Assembly: GCA_965224575.1 (NCBI GenBank)
Contig: CBDCZQ010000006.1
Span: 868,001 to 932,000 of the forward strand
Length of the DNA stretch: 64,000 nucleotides
Direction: 5' to 3'
From: QPIN01 sp965224575
Lineage (GTDB): Bacteria > Pseudomonadota > Gammaproteobacteria > Methylococcales > Methylomonadaceae
The notes beneath the pieces are model-generated. The model saw only the letters and a program-made list of their open reading frames with translations, made no database searches and was not told the DNA's origin. Position numbers and translations under genes: made by a program. Shown here piece after piece: positions 36,732 to 44,625 of the stretch; positions within the stretch are counted from its first letter, which is position 1; each line of letters starts with the position of its first letter.

Positions 36732-38885
36732 ATGTTAAAAAAATTTTTACACTGGTTGTTAACTTTTATATACAAAGTTGAAGTAAAAGGGCTGGATAAT
36801 TATAAGAAATCTGGTGATAGAGTTCTTATTGTTGCAAACCACACGTCTTTTTTAGACCCTTTATTATTGGGCGTGTTTTTACCAGATGATATTACCTTTG
36901 CAATTAATACCGATATTGCTGAGCGTTGGTGGTTAAAACCGTTTCTGTCGTTATCTCATGTATTTCCAATGAACCCGATTCAGCCTTTGTCTTTAAAAGC
37001 ACTGATTCGTCATTTAGATAATAAGACTAAAACTGTTATTTTTCCTGAGGGACGTATTACAGTAACGGGGTCATTAATGAAAATTTATGACGGCACAGGG
37101 ATGGTAGCTGATAAATCAGGGGTTTCTATATTGCCTATTCGTATTAGTGGTGCTGAATATACACCTTTTTCCAGACTAAAAAATGTAGTACGCTTGCGCT
37201 GGTTTCCTAAAATTATTATTGATATTCTTCCTCATACGACAATACATGCTGACGATGAACTTAAGGGTAAAGTAAGACGTAATTATTGTGGTCATCTCCT
37301 TGCTGATATTATGAGTGAAATGGTTTTTACTACGGGTCTACAACAGCAAACCATTTTTTCGGCTTTACTAGAGGCTCGTACAATCCATGGCGGGAAGCAT
37401 ACGGTAGCAGAAGACTTAGAAAGAACACCTCTTTCCTATAATGCACTGATTACACGAACCATTGCTATTGGAAATGCCTTAAAAAAAATCACTCAAGAAC
37501 AAGAAAATGTAGGCATTTTTTTACCAAACTCGGTAAAAACACTAAATGTTATTCTTGGCCTACAGCTTTTCGGTCGAGTACCTGCTATGTTGAATTACTC
37601 CACAGGTTCAGGTGGCATGCTTTCGGCTTGTAAAACAGCGGAGGTAAAAACGGTGTTAACTTCTCGGCGTTTTATTGAGCTGGGTAAATTCACCAGTGAA
37701 GCTGAAGCATTAGAGAAAAAAATTAACCTGGTTTACCTGGAAGATTTAGCAGACACCATCTCTGGCCTTGATAAATTACAAGCTTTAATCCAATCAAAAA
37801 CAATAAATTTTTGGTACAAGTCTGATCAATTTAGCTCAGAAAGCCCTGCTGTTGTTTTATTTACATCAGGCTCTGAAGGTGAACCTAAAGGTGTTGTGCT
37901 TTCACATACTAATATTCTTGCTAATCATAAGCAATTAGTTTCGCGTATTAGTTTTAACTCGCAAGATGTGGTTCTAAACTTTCTTCCCATGTTTCATTCG
38001 TTTGGTTTTACGGTAGGAACGATGCTACCAATACTGAACGGAATGACTACTTTCTTCTACCCTTCACCTCTACATTTTACAGTAATACCCGAAATTGCCT
38101 ACGATATTGGGGCGACCATTATGTTTGGTACTAACACTTTTTTAGCCTCTTATGCTAAAAAAGCACATGCTTATGATTTTTACACAATGCGCTATGTAGT
38201 TGCTGGTGCTGAAAAATTACAAGATAGTACCCGGCAAATATGGGCAGAAAAGTTTGGCATTAGAATCTTAGAAGGTTACGGAGCAACAGAAACAGCACCT
38301 GTTGCATCCGTTAATACACCGATGTATTTTAAATCGGGTACAGTGGGGCGCTTAATGCCCAAAATGCAATACAAATTAGAAGACATACCAGGTATAGAAG
38401 ATGCTGGAAAGTTACATCTTTATGGCCCGAATATTATGCAAGGCTATTATTTGTCTGATAATCCAGGAAAACTTGTCCCTCCTAAATCAATTTATGGCGA
38501 TGGATGGTACGATACAGGCGATATCGCCAATATTGATGAAGATGGGTTTGTTAGCATACGTGGTCGAAGTAAGCGATTTGCGAAAGTGGGTGGAGAAATG
38601 ATTTCCCTTGCCGCCATTGAACAATTAGCTGTCAGTGCCTGGCCTAATGCAGAACACGCCTCAGCCAGTTTGCCCGACCCTAAAAAAGGAGAACAAATTA
38701 TTTTATTAACGACTCAAGAAGGAGCTGATGCAAAACAATTTCAGTCGTTATCAAAAGGGGTTCAATCCATCGCCTTACCAAAGAAAGTATTTGTGGTTGA
38801 TTTTATTCCCATGCTAGCGACTGGAAAAATCAATTATCCTGAAGTAACTAAATTAGCGGAAAACCTAGTCGAACCTGAGGTTTAA
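36732..38885 (+). CDS. aas: acyl-ACP synthetase / 2-acylglycerophosphoethanolamine acyltransferase Aas
   Basis: A bifunctional enzyme, 717 residues from the start chosen here, that re-acylates lysophosphatidylethanolamine. The N-terminal PlsC domain has NHTSFLDPLLLG and FPEGRITVTGSLM; the C-terminal adenylating domain has LFTSGSEGEPKGVVLSH and YGDGWYDTGDIA. The open frame begins at 36678, but ATG 36732 has a strong GGGAGG site 7-12 bases upstream and gives MLKKFLHWLL, matching E. coli Aas length (719). The lplT flippase gene starts one base after the stop, the conserved pairing. Confidence 0.94.
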   Translation: MLKKFLHWLLTFIYKVEVKGLDNYKKSGDRVLIVANHTSFLDPLLLGVFLPDDITFAINTDIAERWWLKPFLSLSHVFPMNPIQPLSLKALIRHLDNKTKTVIFPEGRITVTGSLMKIYDGTGMVADKSGVSILPIRISGAEYTPFSRLKNVVRLRWFPKIIIDILPHTTIHADDELKGKVRRNYCGHLLADIMSEMVFTTGLQQQTIFSALLEARTIHGGKHTVAEDLERTPLSYNALITRTIAIGNALKKITQEQENVGIFLPNSVKTLNVILGLQLFGRVPAMLNYSTGSGGMLSACKTAEVKTVLTSRRFIELGKFTSEAEALEKKINLVYLEDLADTISGLDKLQALIQSKTINFWYKSDQFSSESPAVVLFTSGSEGEPKGVVLSHTNILANHKQLVSRISFNSQDVVLNFLPMFHSFGFTVGTMLPILNGMTTFFYPSPLHFTVIPEIAYDIGATIMFGTNTFLASYAKKAHAYDFYTMRYVVAGAEKLQDSTRQIWAEKFGIRILEGYGATETAPVASVNTPMYFKSGTVGRLMPKMQYKLEDIPGIEDAGKLHLYGPNIMQGYYLSDNPGKLVPPKSIYGDGWYDTGDIANIDEDGFVSIRGRSKRFAKVGGEMISLAAIEQLAVSAWPNAEHASASLPDPKKGEQIILLTTQEGADAKQFQSLSKGVQSIALPKKVFVVDFIPMLATGKINYPEVTKLAENLVEPEV

Positions 38886-38886
38886 T

Positions 38887-40056
38887 ATGAATAAGCAAAT
38901 TTACCCCCTTTTAATTGCTCAGTTTTTATCTGCTTTTGCTGATAATGCGATCTTATTTACAGTGATCGCTTTAGTGATGAAATCTGCTCAGTTAGCTACA
39001 TGGTATGTACCAGCGTTACAAAGCGTATTTTTAATCGCCTTTGTTGTGTTAGCACCTTGGGTGGGTGCTTTTGCAGATAACCACGCCAAATCCAATGTTT
39101 TAATTATCGCCAATTTGATTAAAGCCGCAGGCGCAGGATTATTGCTGTTAAATGTGGAGCCTTTAATTGCCTACTGTTTAGTTGGAGCAGGTGCTGCAAT
39201 ATATAGCCCAGCAAAATATGGGATTTTACCTGAATTGGCAGATGAAAATTCTTTAGTTAAAGCCAATAGCTGGATAGAAGGCTCAACTATTTTAGCTATT
39301 TTGCTAGGTATGGTAATCGGAGCAAGAGTTGCTGATTATTCAATTCAATTGGCCTTGATTGGGACTATTATTGTCTTTGTTATTTCTGCTGCTGTGACTC
39401 TATTTTTACCTAAAAGAATAGAAAAAAAAGTAGAACAAGGCTCAAAGATTATTCGTTTTTATCAGCAATCCCATCTATTTTTTACCACACCCCGTTCGCG
39501 TTTTGCCATTTTGGGTGCTTCTCTATTTTGGGCGGCAGCGGCAACAGTCAGGGTTATCATTATTGCCTGGGCACCTTTGATCTTAATGACTGAAAATGCC
39601 AGTGATATTGCTGAATTAACTTTATTTTTAGCAATTGGAATTATTGTCGGATCAGCCATTGTGCCACATTTAATTCCTTTGAATTTACTTCGCCGTGCAA
39701 GAATCCCGGCTTATTTAATGGCAATTTTTATTGTAGTACTAAGTTTTACTGAAACTGTCTGGCCAGCGCGTCTAGCCCTTTTTGCTATCGGTGTGGCAGG
39801 CGGTATGTTTATCGTACCTATTAATGCTGCTTTACAAGAATTGGGTCATCAGAGCATTGGTAGTGGTAGCGCGGTTGCATTACAAGGTTTTTTTCAAAAT
39901 ATCGCCATGCTGGTTGCTGTTGGCTCGTATACTTATGCTGCTTCAGTTAATGTTACTCCTGTTATTGCAATGCTAACACTAGGTTTTCTGGTTTTTCTAG
40001 CCACATTTTTAGTATCACTTCATTTGCCTGTTAATTTGGTTAATAAACAGGAGTAG
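38887..40056 (+). CDS. lplT: lysophospholipid transporter LplT
   Basis: A 389-residue major facilitator protein with about 12 membrane helices. It flips lysophosphatidylethanolamine across the inner membrane for re-acylation by Aas. The N-terminus QIYPLLIAQFLSAFADNAIL and the PWVGAFADNHAKSNV loop match LplT. It is directly coupled to aas. A hairpin at 40107 follows the stop. Confidence 0.92.
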   Translation: MNKQIYPLLIAQFLSAFADNAILFTVIALVMKSAQLATWYVPALQSVFLIAFVVLAPWVGAFADNHAKSNVLIIANLIKAAGAGLLLLNVEPLIAYCLVGAGAAIYSPAKYGILPELADENSLVKANSWIEGSTILAILLGMVIGARVADYSIQLALIGTIIVFVISAAVTLFLPKRIEKKVEQGSKIIRFYQQSHLFFTTPRSRFAILGASLFWAAAATVRVIIIAWAPLILMTENASDIAELTLFLAIGIIVGSAIVPHLIPLNLLRRARIPAYLMAIFIVVLSFTETVWPARLALFAIGVAGGMFIVPINAALQELGHQSIGSGSAVALQGFFQNIAMLVAVGSYTYAASVNVTPVIAMLTLGFLVFLATFLVSLHLPVNLVNKQE

Positions 40057-40106
40057 TAAGGTATAAACTAGCTTAAAGTATTTACGGCAAAGATTAGAAC
40101 GACTTC

Positions 40107-40128
40107 ACAACCACTTATACTTGGTTGT
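40107..40128. terminator. hairpin after lplT
   Basis: ACAACCA and TGGTTGT form a 7-bp stem with an 8-base loop, between the lplT stop and the convergent CPBP gene stop. It has no clear U-tract on the + strand, so it is only a probable terminator, for either direction. Confidence 0.45.
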
Positions 40129-40139
40129 CAAACCAGTAT

Positions 40140-41048
40140 TTAAGACAATTTCTTATACTTCCTTCTTATATAAACTATTTTCCAAATAAAAAAACTAACT
40201 ATTGCTAACAATAACCATATAGCCACTAGCCACCCAACGACTCCATCGTAATAACTACTGACTAAATAAGAATAGTCTGAATTTAGGTTAGTATTAAAAA
40301 AGTCTTTACCTAATTTTATCTGCCATACCCAGGCTGCGTGGCAACCAATACAAATACCAATACTATTTGAAAATTGAGTTCTAATAGTGACTAAAAACAA
40401 CCCAACAGCTAATAAAGCAACAAATGCGGAGGTGATTTCTGGATTTATTACATTTGCAAAAGCTTCTGCCATTAACTGAAACCCACTACTTATTGAAAGC
40501 TCTTCATACGGAATATCTGTTTTTGTTTTTACAAAATGAAAAGCTGCATAATATGTCGCACTAACAAATGCCGCCAAACCAATCATCATTTTTTTCTTCA
40601 ACCCCGCTAATAATATTCCACTAAAAATTGGTTCCTCGCCAAAAGAAATTAAGGTTGCTAATAATAATGCAAGTAAGGCTCGTATTATAATTTTGCTTGT
40701 TGTCCACTCCTTAGTTTGATCAATCACATTAATATCAAAAATATATAATGTAATCATAACTGGCATTAAGGTTAGCAATCCCAAGATCATGCCATAGCCC
40801 AACTGTTTTAAAAATTGTGGTCTGGGTGAAAACCCTATGTCAGCCCAAGTAAGCTTTAAGTAATGTCTTAATGGAAAAATACTTAATAGTAAAAAAATCT
40901 GTGCGCCTTTGCTCACTATTTTACGCATAGAAATAATATCACCAGCTACCATCAAGATGATATAACTTAATAGTGCTGAGAATGAAACAAAAAATAATAG
41001 AATCAATAACGGGACTAGCGAATAATAAGTTGTTTTGATTAAATTCAT
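40140..41048 (-). CDS. CPBP/Abi-type membrane protein with degenerate protease motifs
   Basis: A membrane protein of about 302 residues from this start, with roughly eight helices, related to CAAX-processing and bacteriocin-processing (CPBP) glutamic proteases. The first motif reads FGEEPIFSGILL: both Glu are present but the Arg expected four positions later is Ser. The second motif (YYAAFH) is present; the third reads GCHAAWVW, without the usual Asn/Asp after His. It may be inactive or altered. The frame opens at 41072, but ATG 41048 lies six bases after the rsmE stop and is the likelier start. Function unknown. Confidence 0.65.
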   Translation of the reverse strand: MNLIKTTYYSLVPLLILLFFVSFSALLSYIILMVAGDIISMRKIVSKGAQIFLLLSIFPLRHYLKLTWADIGFSPRPQFLKQLGYGMILGLLTLMPVMITLYIFDINVIDQTKEWTTSKIIIRALLALLLATLISFGEEPIFSGILLAGLKKKMMIGLAAFVSATYYAAFHFVKTKTDIPYEELSISSGFQLMAEAFANVINPEITSAFVALLAVGLFLVTIRTQFSNSIGICIGCHAAWVWQIKLGKDFFNTNLNSDYSYLVSSYYDGVVGWLVAIWLLLAIVSFFIWKIVYIRRKYKKLS

Positions 41049-41053
41049 ATTAA

Positions 41054-41782
41054 TTAAATAAAATCGCCCCATAACATTTGCACCGCTGATAGCGCGGCTA
41101 ATGAAGCAGTTTCTGTGCGTAAGGTTCGCTTTCCTAGTCGAATGGGTATAAACCCTGCTTCTATTGCAAGCTCTCTTTCCTGGTCAGAAAAACCACCTTC
41201 TGGCCCAGTCATTAATGTTACATGGAAGTTATCAGGTTTTAAATCATTCAATGATTGCTTTGCATAGGGATCTAAAAAAATTTTTAATCCATTCTGCTGA
41301 TAAACCCAGCTTTGTATCTCATTTATTTCACTTAGTTCTGGTAAAAATGTTCGATTACTCTGCTCTGTTGCATGTTGTACAATACTCTTCCAGTGCTGTA
41401 ATCTTTGTGGCTTTTTATCCCCTTTAAATTTAACAACACAGCGTTCAGTCAGTAATGGTGTAATTTCATTGACACCCAGCTCAACGGCTTTTTGAACTGC
41501 CCAGTCCATTCTATCACCACGAGAAATACCGAGTCCCAGGGTTATTTTTAGCGGTGACTCAACACTTCTATCAATTGCCTCTACTATATTGACCACAACT
41601 CTTTTGCGGCTAACTTCCTCTAATGTGCACACAAACTCTCCACCGAGACCATTAAAAAGAGTAATTGTCTGATTTTTTTTTAATCGCAAAACTGTACGGA
41701 CATAATGCGCACTGTCGTCTTGAAGGTCTATTTTTTGACCAAGAATTAATCTATCAGCTGTATATAATCTGGAAATTCGCAT
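41054..41782 (-). CDS. rsmE: 16S rRNA m3U1498 methyltransferase RsmE
   Basis: A 242-residue SPOUT methyltransferase that modifies U1498 of 16S rRNA. The N-terminal PUA-like domain (HYVRTVLRLKKNQTITLFNG) is followed by the knotted SAM site with LMTGPEGGFSDQERELA and LGKRTLRTETASLAALSAVQ, diagnostic of RsmE. The stop codon lies just before or inside the start region of the CPBP gene, suggesting cotranscription. Confidence 0.95.
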   Translation of the reverse strand: MRISRLYTADRLILGQKIDLQDDSAHYVRTVLRLKKNQTITLFNGLGGEFVCTLEEVSRKRVVVNIVEAIDRSVESPLKITLGLGISRGDRMDWAVQKAVELGVNEITPLLTERCVVKFKGDKKPQRLQHWKSIVQHATEQSNRTFLPELSEINEIQSWVYQQNGLKIFLDPYAKQSLNDLKPDNFHVTLMTGPEGGFSDQERELAIEAGFIPIRLGKRTLRTETASLAALSAVQMLWGDFI

Positions 41783-41807
41783 AGCTTAATGCATTTGTTA
41801 TGTGCAT

Positions 41808-41830
41808 AAAAAAGGGACTGTTAAGCCCCT
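41808..41830 (-). terminator. terminator downstream of ahcY
   Basis: On the minus strand AGGG and CCCT form a short stem with a 9-base-plus loop followed by a run of T. It lies about 100 bases after the ahcY stop. The short stem makes this only moderately convincing. Confidence 0.45.
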
Positions 41831-41933
41831 ATATTCAACCTTCTATACTTTACGCAATCACGGATGCGGAATTTATATCAAATTGTTTTTGTCGATAATA
41901 ACCGTGACCACGTAAAAGTATATTTGCTAAAAA

Positions 41934-43226
41934 TTAATAACGATAATGATCTGGCTTGTAAGGCCCTTCAACTGGTACGTTAATATATTTAGCCTGTTCA
42001 GATGTTAGCTCAGTTAAATTAACACCAAGTTGCTCCAAATGAGAACGGGCAACTTTTTCATCTAGTTTTTTAGGTAAAATATACACTTTATTTTCGTAGT
42101 TAGAAGCATTTTTCCACAATTCTATTTGTGCAAGTACTTGGTTACAGAATGAATTAGACATCACAAAACTTGGATGACCCGTTGCGCAACCTAAATTAAC
42201 TAAACGACCTTCTGCTAAAAGAATCAATTTTTTCCCATCTGGGAAAATAATATGATCAACTTGTGGCTTGATATTCTCCCATGTATATTTACGAAGAGAA
42301 GAGATTTCAATTTCCGAATCAAAATGACCTATATTACATACGATAGCCTGGTTTTTCATAGCAGCCATATGATCATGAGTAATGATATTAAAATTACCCG
42401 TTGCAGTAACAAAGATATTTGCTTGTGGAGCCGCATCTTCCATCGTTACCACTCGAAACCCTTCCATTGACGCCTGTAACGCACAAATCGGATCAATTTC
42501 TGTAATCCAGACTGTCGCTCCTAATCCACGTAAAGATTGAGCACAACCCTTACCAACATCACCATAACCACAAACAACTGCAATTTTACCGGCAATCATC
42601 ACATCGGTAGCCCGTTTAATCCCATCAACTAGTGATTCACGGCAACCATAAAGATTGTCAAATTTAGATTTAGTAACTGAATCATTTACATTAAAAGCTG
42701 GTGTTTTTAACGTGCCTTTTGCCACCATTTCATATAAACGTAAAACACCTGTTGTTGTTTCTTCAGAAAGCCCTTTAACATCAGACATTAGTTCTGGAAA
42801 TTTTTCGTGCATCATGATCGTTAAATCACCACCATCATCCAAAATCATATTAGGCCGCCATCCATCAGGACCAATAATTGTTTGTTCAATGCACCACTCG
42901 GCTTCTTCCTCAGTTTCACCTTTCCATGCAAAAACAGGAATACCAGTCTCTGCCATAGCTGCAGCTGCATGATCTTGAGTTGAAAAAATATTACAAGACG
43001 ACCATCTAACTTCAGCACCTAAAGCCGTTAATGTTTCTATTAACACAGCCGTCTGAATAGTCATATGCAGACAACCAGCAATGCGAGCACCTTTTAAAGG
43101 CTGAGCTTTGCCATACTCTTCCCGTAAAGCCATTAATCCTGGCATTTCAGTTTCAGCAATACTCGTTTCTTTACGACCCCATTCTGCAAGTGATATATCT
43201 GCTACCTTGTAATCTTGTGAACTCAT
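41934..43226 (-). CDS. ahcY: adenosylhomocysteinase AhcY
   Basis: A 430-residue enzyme that splits S-adenosylhomocysteine to homocysteine and adenosine. The NAD-binding loop is VCGYGDVGKGCAQSLRG, and substrate motifs include MTIQTAVLIETL, NVNDSVTKSKFDN and the C-terminal GPYKPDHYRY. It lies 43 bases downstream of metK on the same strand, so SAM synthesis and its product recycling form one unit. No SAM or SAH riboswitch was recognised in the 43-base gap. Confidence 0.97.
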   Translation of the reverse strand: MSSQDYKVADISLAEWGRKETSIAETEMPGLMALREEYGKAQPLKGARIAGCLHMTIQTAVLIETLTALGAEVRWSSCNIFSTQDHAAAAMAETGIPVFAWKGETEEEAEWCIEQTIIGPDGWRPNMILDDGGDLTIMMHEKFPELMSDVKGLSEETTTGVLRLYEMVAKGTLKTPAFNVNDSVTKSKFDNLYGCRESLVDGIKRATDVMIAGKIAVVCGYGDVGKGCAQSLRGLGATVWITEIDPICALQASMEGFRVVTMEDAAPQANIFVTATGNFNIITHDHMAAMKNQAIVCNIGHFDSEIEISSLRKYTWENIKPQVDHIIFPDGKKLILLAEGRLVNLGCATGHPSFVMSNSFCNQVLAQIELWKNASNYENKVYILPKKLDEKVARSHLEQLGVNLTELTSEQAKYINVPVEGPYKPDHYRY

Positions 43227-43269
43227 GTATTTTCCTGTTTTATTTATATGCGATTAATTAGTATTGGTG

Positions 43270-44430
43270 TTAAAGCCCTGCTGCCTCTTTTAAGATGTCA
43301 ACTTTATCAGTTTTTTCCCAGCTAAAAGAATCTTCTGTACGACCAAAATGGCCATATGCCGCAGTTTTACGATAAATTGGCTTTAATAAATCTAATTGAG
43401 CTATTAATCCTTTAGGTCTTAAGTCAAATTGGTCTCGGATAATAGCAACCATTTTATCTTCACTTATTTTTCCTGTACCGAAAGTTTCGATACTGATTGA
43501 TGTTGGTTCAGCAACACCTATTGCATAAGAAACCTGTATTTCACAGCGTTCAGCCAGCCCTGCTGCAACAATATTTTTTGCTACATATCTTGCCATATAA
43601 GCGGCAGATCTATCCACTTTTGAAGGATCTTTACCAGAAAAAGCTCCTCCTCCATGTCTAGCCATTCCACCATAGGTATCAACAATTATTTTACGCCCAG
43701 TTAACCCACAGTCGCCTACAGGGCCACCTATAATAAACTGACCTGTTGGGTTTATAAAATATTGAGTACCTGAATGCAACCATTCCTTAGGTAAAGTCGG
43801 CAGTATTATTTCATCCATCACTGCTTCTTCTAATTGCTTACCACCAATATCTGGAGAATGCTGTGTTGATAGAACAACGGCATCAATCGCAACAGGCTTA
43901 TGATTTTCATAACGAAAGGTTATCTGGCTTTTCGCGTCAGGGCGTAACCAAGGCAAGGTTTTATTTTTGCGGACTTCAGCTTGCCTTTCAACTAGTCTGT
44001 GAGAGAAAGTGATAGGTGCAGGCATTAAAACATCAGTTTCATTACTTGCGTAACCAAACATTAAGCCTTGGTCACCAGCGCCCTGTTCATGATCTTCGCT
44101 ATCATCAACACCCATTGCAATATCAGCTGACTGCTTACCTATTGCATTGATAACCGCACATGTTTCTCCATCAAAACCAACATCTCCGTTATCATAGCCA
44201 ATTTCACAAACAACGTTTCTAACCAATTCCTCAGTATCTACCCACGCATCAGTTGTAACTTCACCAGCTAAAATAACCATGCCTGTTTTAATCATGGTTT
44301 CACATGCAATTCTAGATTTCTTGTCCTGAGCCAAAAGTGCATCAACTACAGCATCAGAAATTTGATCTGCTACTTTATCAGGATGGCCTTCTGATACGGA
44401 CTCTGATGTAAAAATAAAATTATTACTCAC
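43270..44430 (-). CDS. metK: S-adenosylmethionine synthetase MetK
   Basis: A 386-residue enzyme that makes SAM from methionine and ATP. The signature GAGDQGLMFGYA, the P-loop-like GGGAFSGKDPSKVDRSAAY and the N-terminal SEGHPDKVADQISDAV are all present. A GAGG site precedes the ATG. Upstream lie a short perfect hairpin (44457-44480) and the tRNA gene; ahcY follows. Confidence 0.97.
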   Translation of the reverse strand: MSNNFIFTSESVSEGHPDKVADQISDAVVDALLAQDKKSRIACETMIKTGMVILAGEVTTDAWVDTEELVRNVVCEIGYDNGDVGFDGETCAVINAIGKQSADIAMGVDDSEDHEQGAGDQGLMFGYASNETDVLMPAPITFSHRLVERQAEVRKNKTLPWLRPDAKSQITFRYENHKPVAIDAVVLSTQHSPDIGGKQLEEAVMDEIILPTLPKEWLHSGTQYFINPTGQFIIGGPVGDCGLTGRKIIVDTYGGMARHGGGAFSGKDPSKVDRSAAYMARYVAKNIVAAGLAERCEIQVSYAIGVAEPTSISIETFGTGKISEDKMVAIIRDQFDLRPKGLIAQLDLLKPIYRKTAAYGHFGRTEDSFSWEKTDKVDILKEAAGL

Positions 44431-44456
44431 TATTATTTACCTCTTTGCCTTAAGTC

Positions 44457-44480
44457 TAGGAATAGTTCTACCTATTCCTA
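44457..44480. promoter_or_regulatory. 9-bp perfect hairpin in the metK leader
   Basis: TAGGAATAG and CTATTCCTA pair perfectly around a 6-base loop, 27 bases upstream of the metK start. It has no U-run, so it is not an obvious terminator; it could be an operator or leader structure. It does not resemble a known SAM riboswitch. Confidence 0.35.
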
Positions 44481-44494
44481 ATACTAAATTATGC

Positions 44495-44517
44495 AAAAGG
44501 CCGCAATGCGACCTTTT
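44495..44517 (-). terminator. terminator of the CAT tRNA gene
   Basis: On the minus strand AAAAGGTCGC and GCGGCCTTTT pair around ATT with one mismatch, seven bases after the tRNA CCA end. It is an intrinsic-type hairpin ending in a T-run. Confidence 0.7.
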
Positions 44518-44523
44518 GAAATA

Positions 44524-44600
44524 TGGTGGGCCCTCCCAGACTCGAACTGGGGACCTGCCGATTATGAGTCGGATGCTCTAACCAACTGAGCTAAGGGCCC
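44524..44600 (-). tRNA. tRNA with CAT anticodon (tRNA-Ile2 likely, tRNA-Met possible)
   Basis: On the minus strand a full cloverleaf is read: acceptor GGGCCCT pairs with AGGGCCC, D arm GCTC/GAGC, anticodon loop CTCATAA, T arm CCCAG-TTCGAGT-CTGGG, discriminator A and encoded CCA. The anticodon is CAT. The body resembles E. coli ileX tRNA-Ile2 more than elongator tRNA-Met, and E. coli also has ileX near rpoD, so lysidine-modified tRNA-Ile2 is favoured. The first anticodon-stem pair (27-43) is a T-C mismatch. Confidence 0.93.
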
Positions 44601-44625
44601 TGAAAAAATTCCTGAACAGGTTTAT

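Noticed and set aside
40300..40400. CIGCH (CxxCH) haem-binding motif in the CPBP protein
   Set aside because: It lies in a predicted membrane helix at the place of the family's third His motif; there is no signal peptide or other cytochrome feature.
41800..44460. SAM or SAH riboswitch near metK and ahcY
   Set aside because: The gaps are short, and apart from a simple 9-bp hairpin no known riboswitch core is visible.
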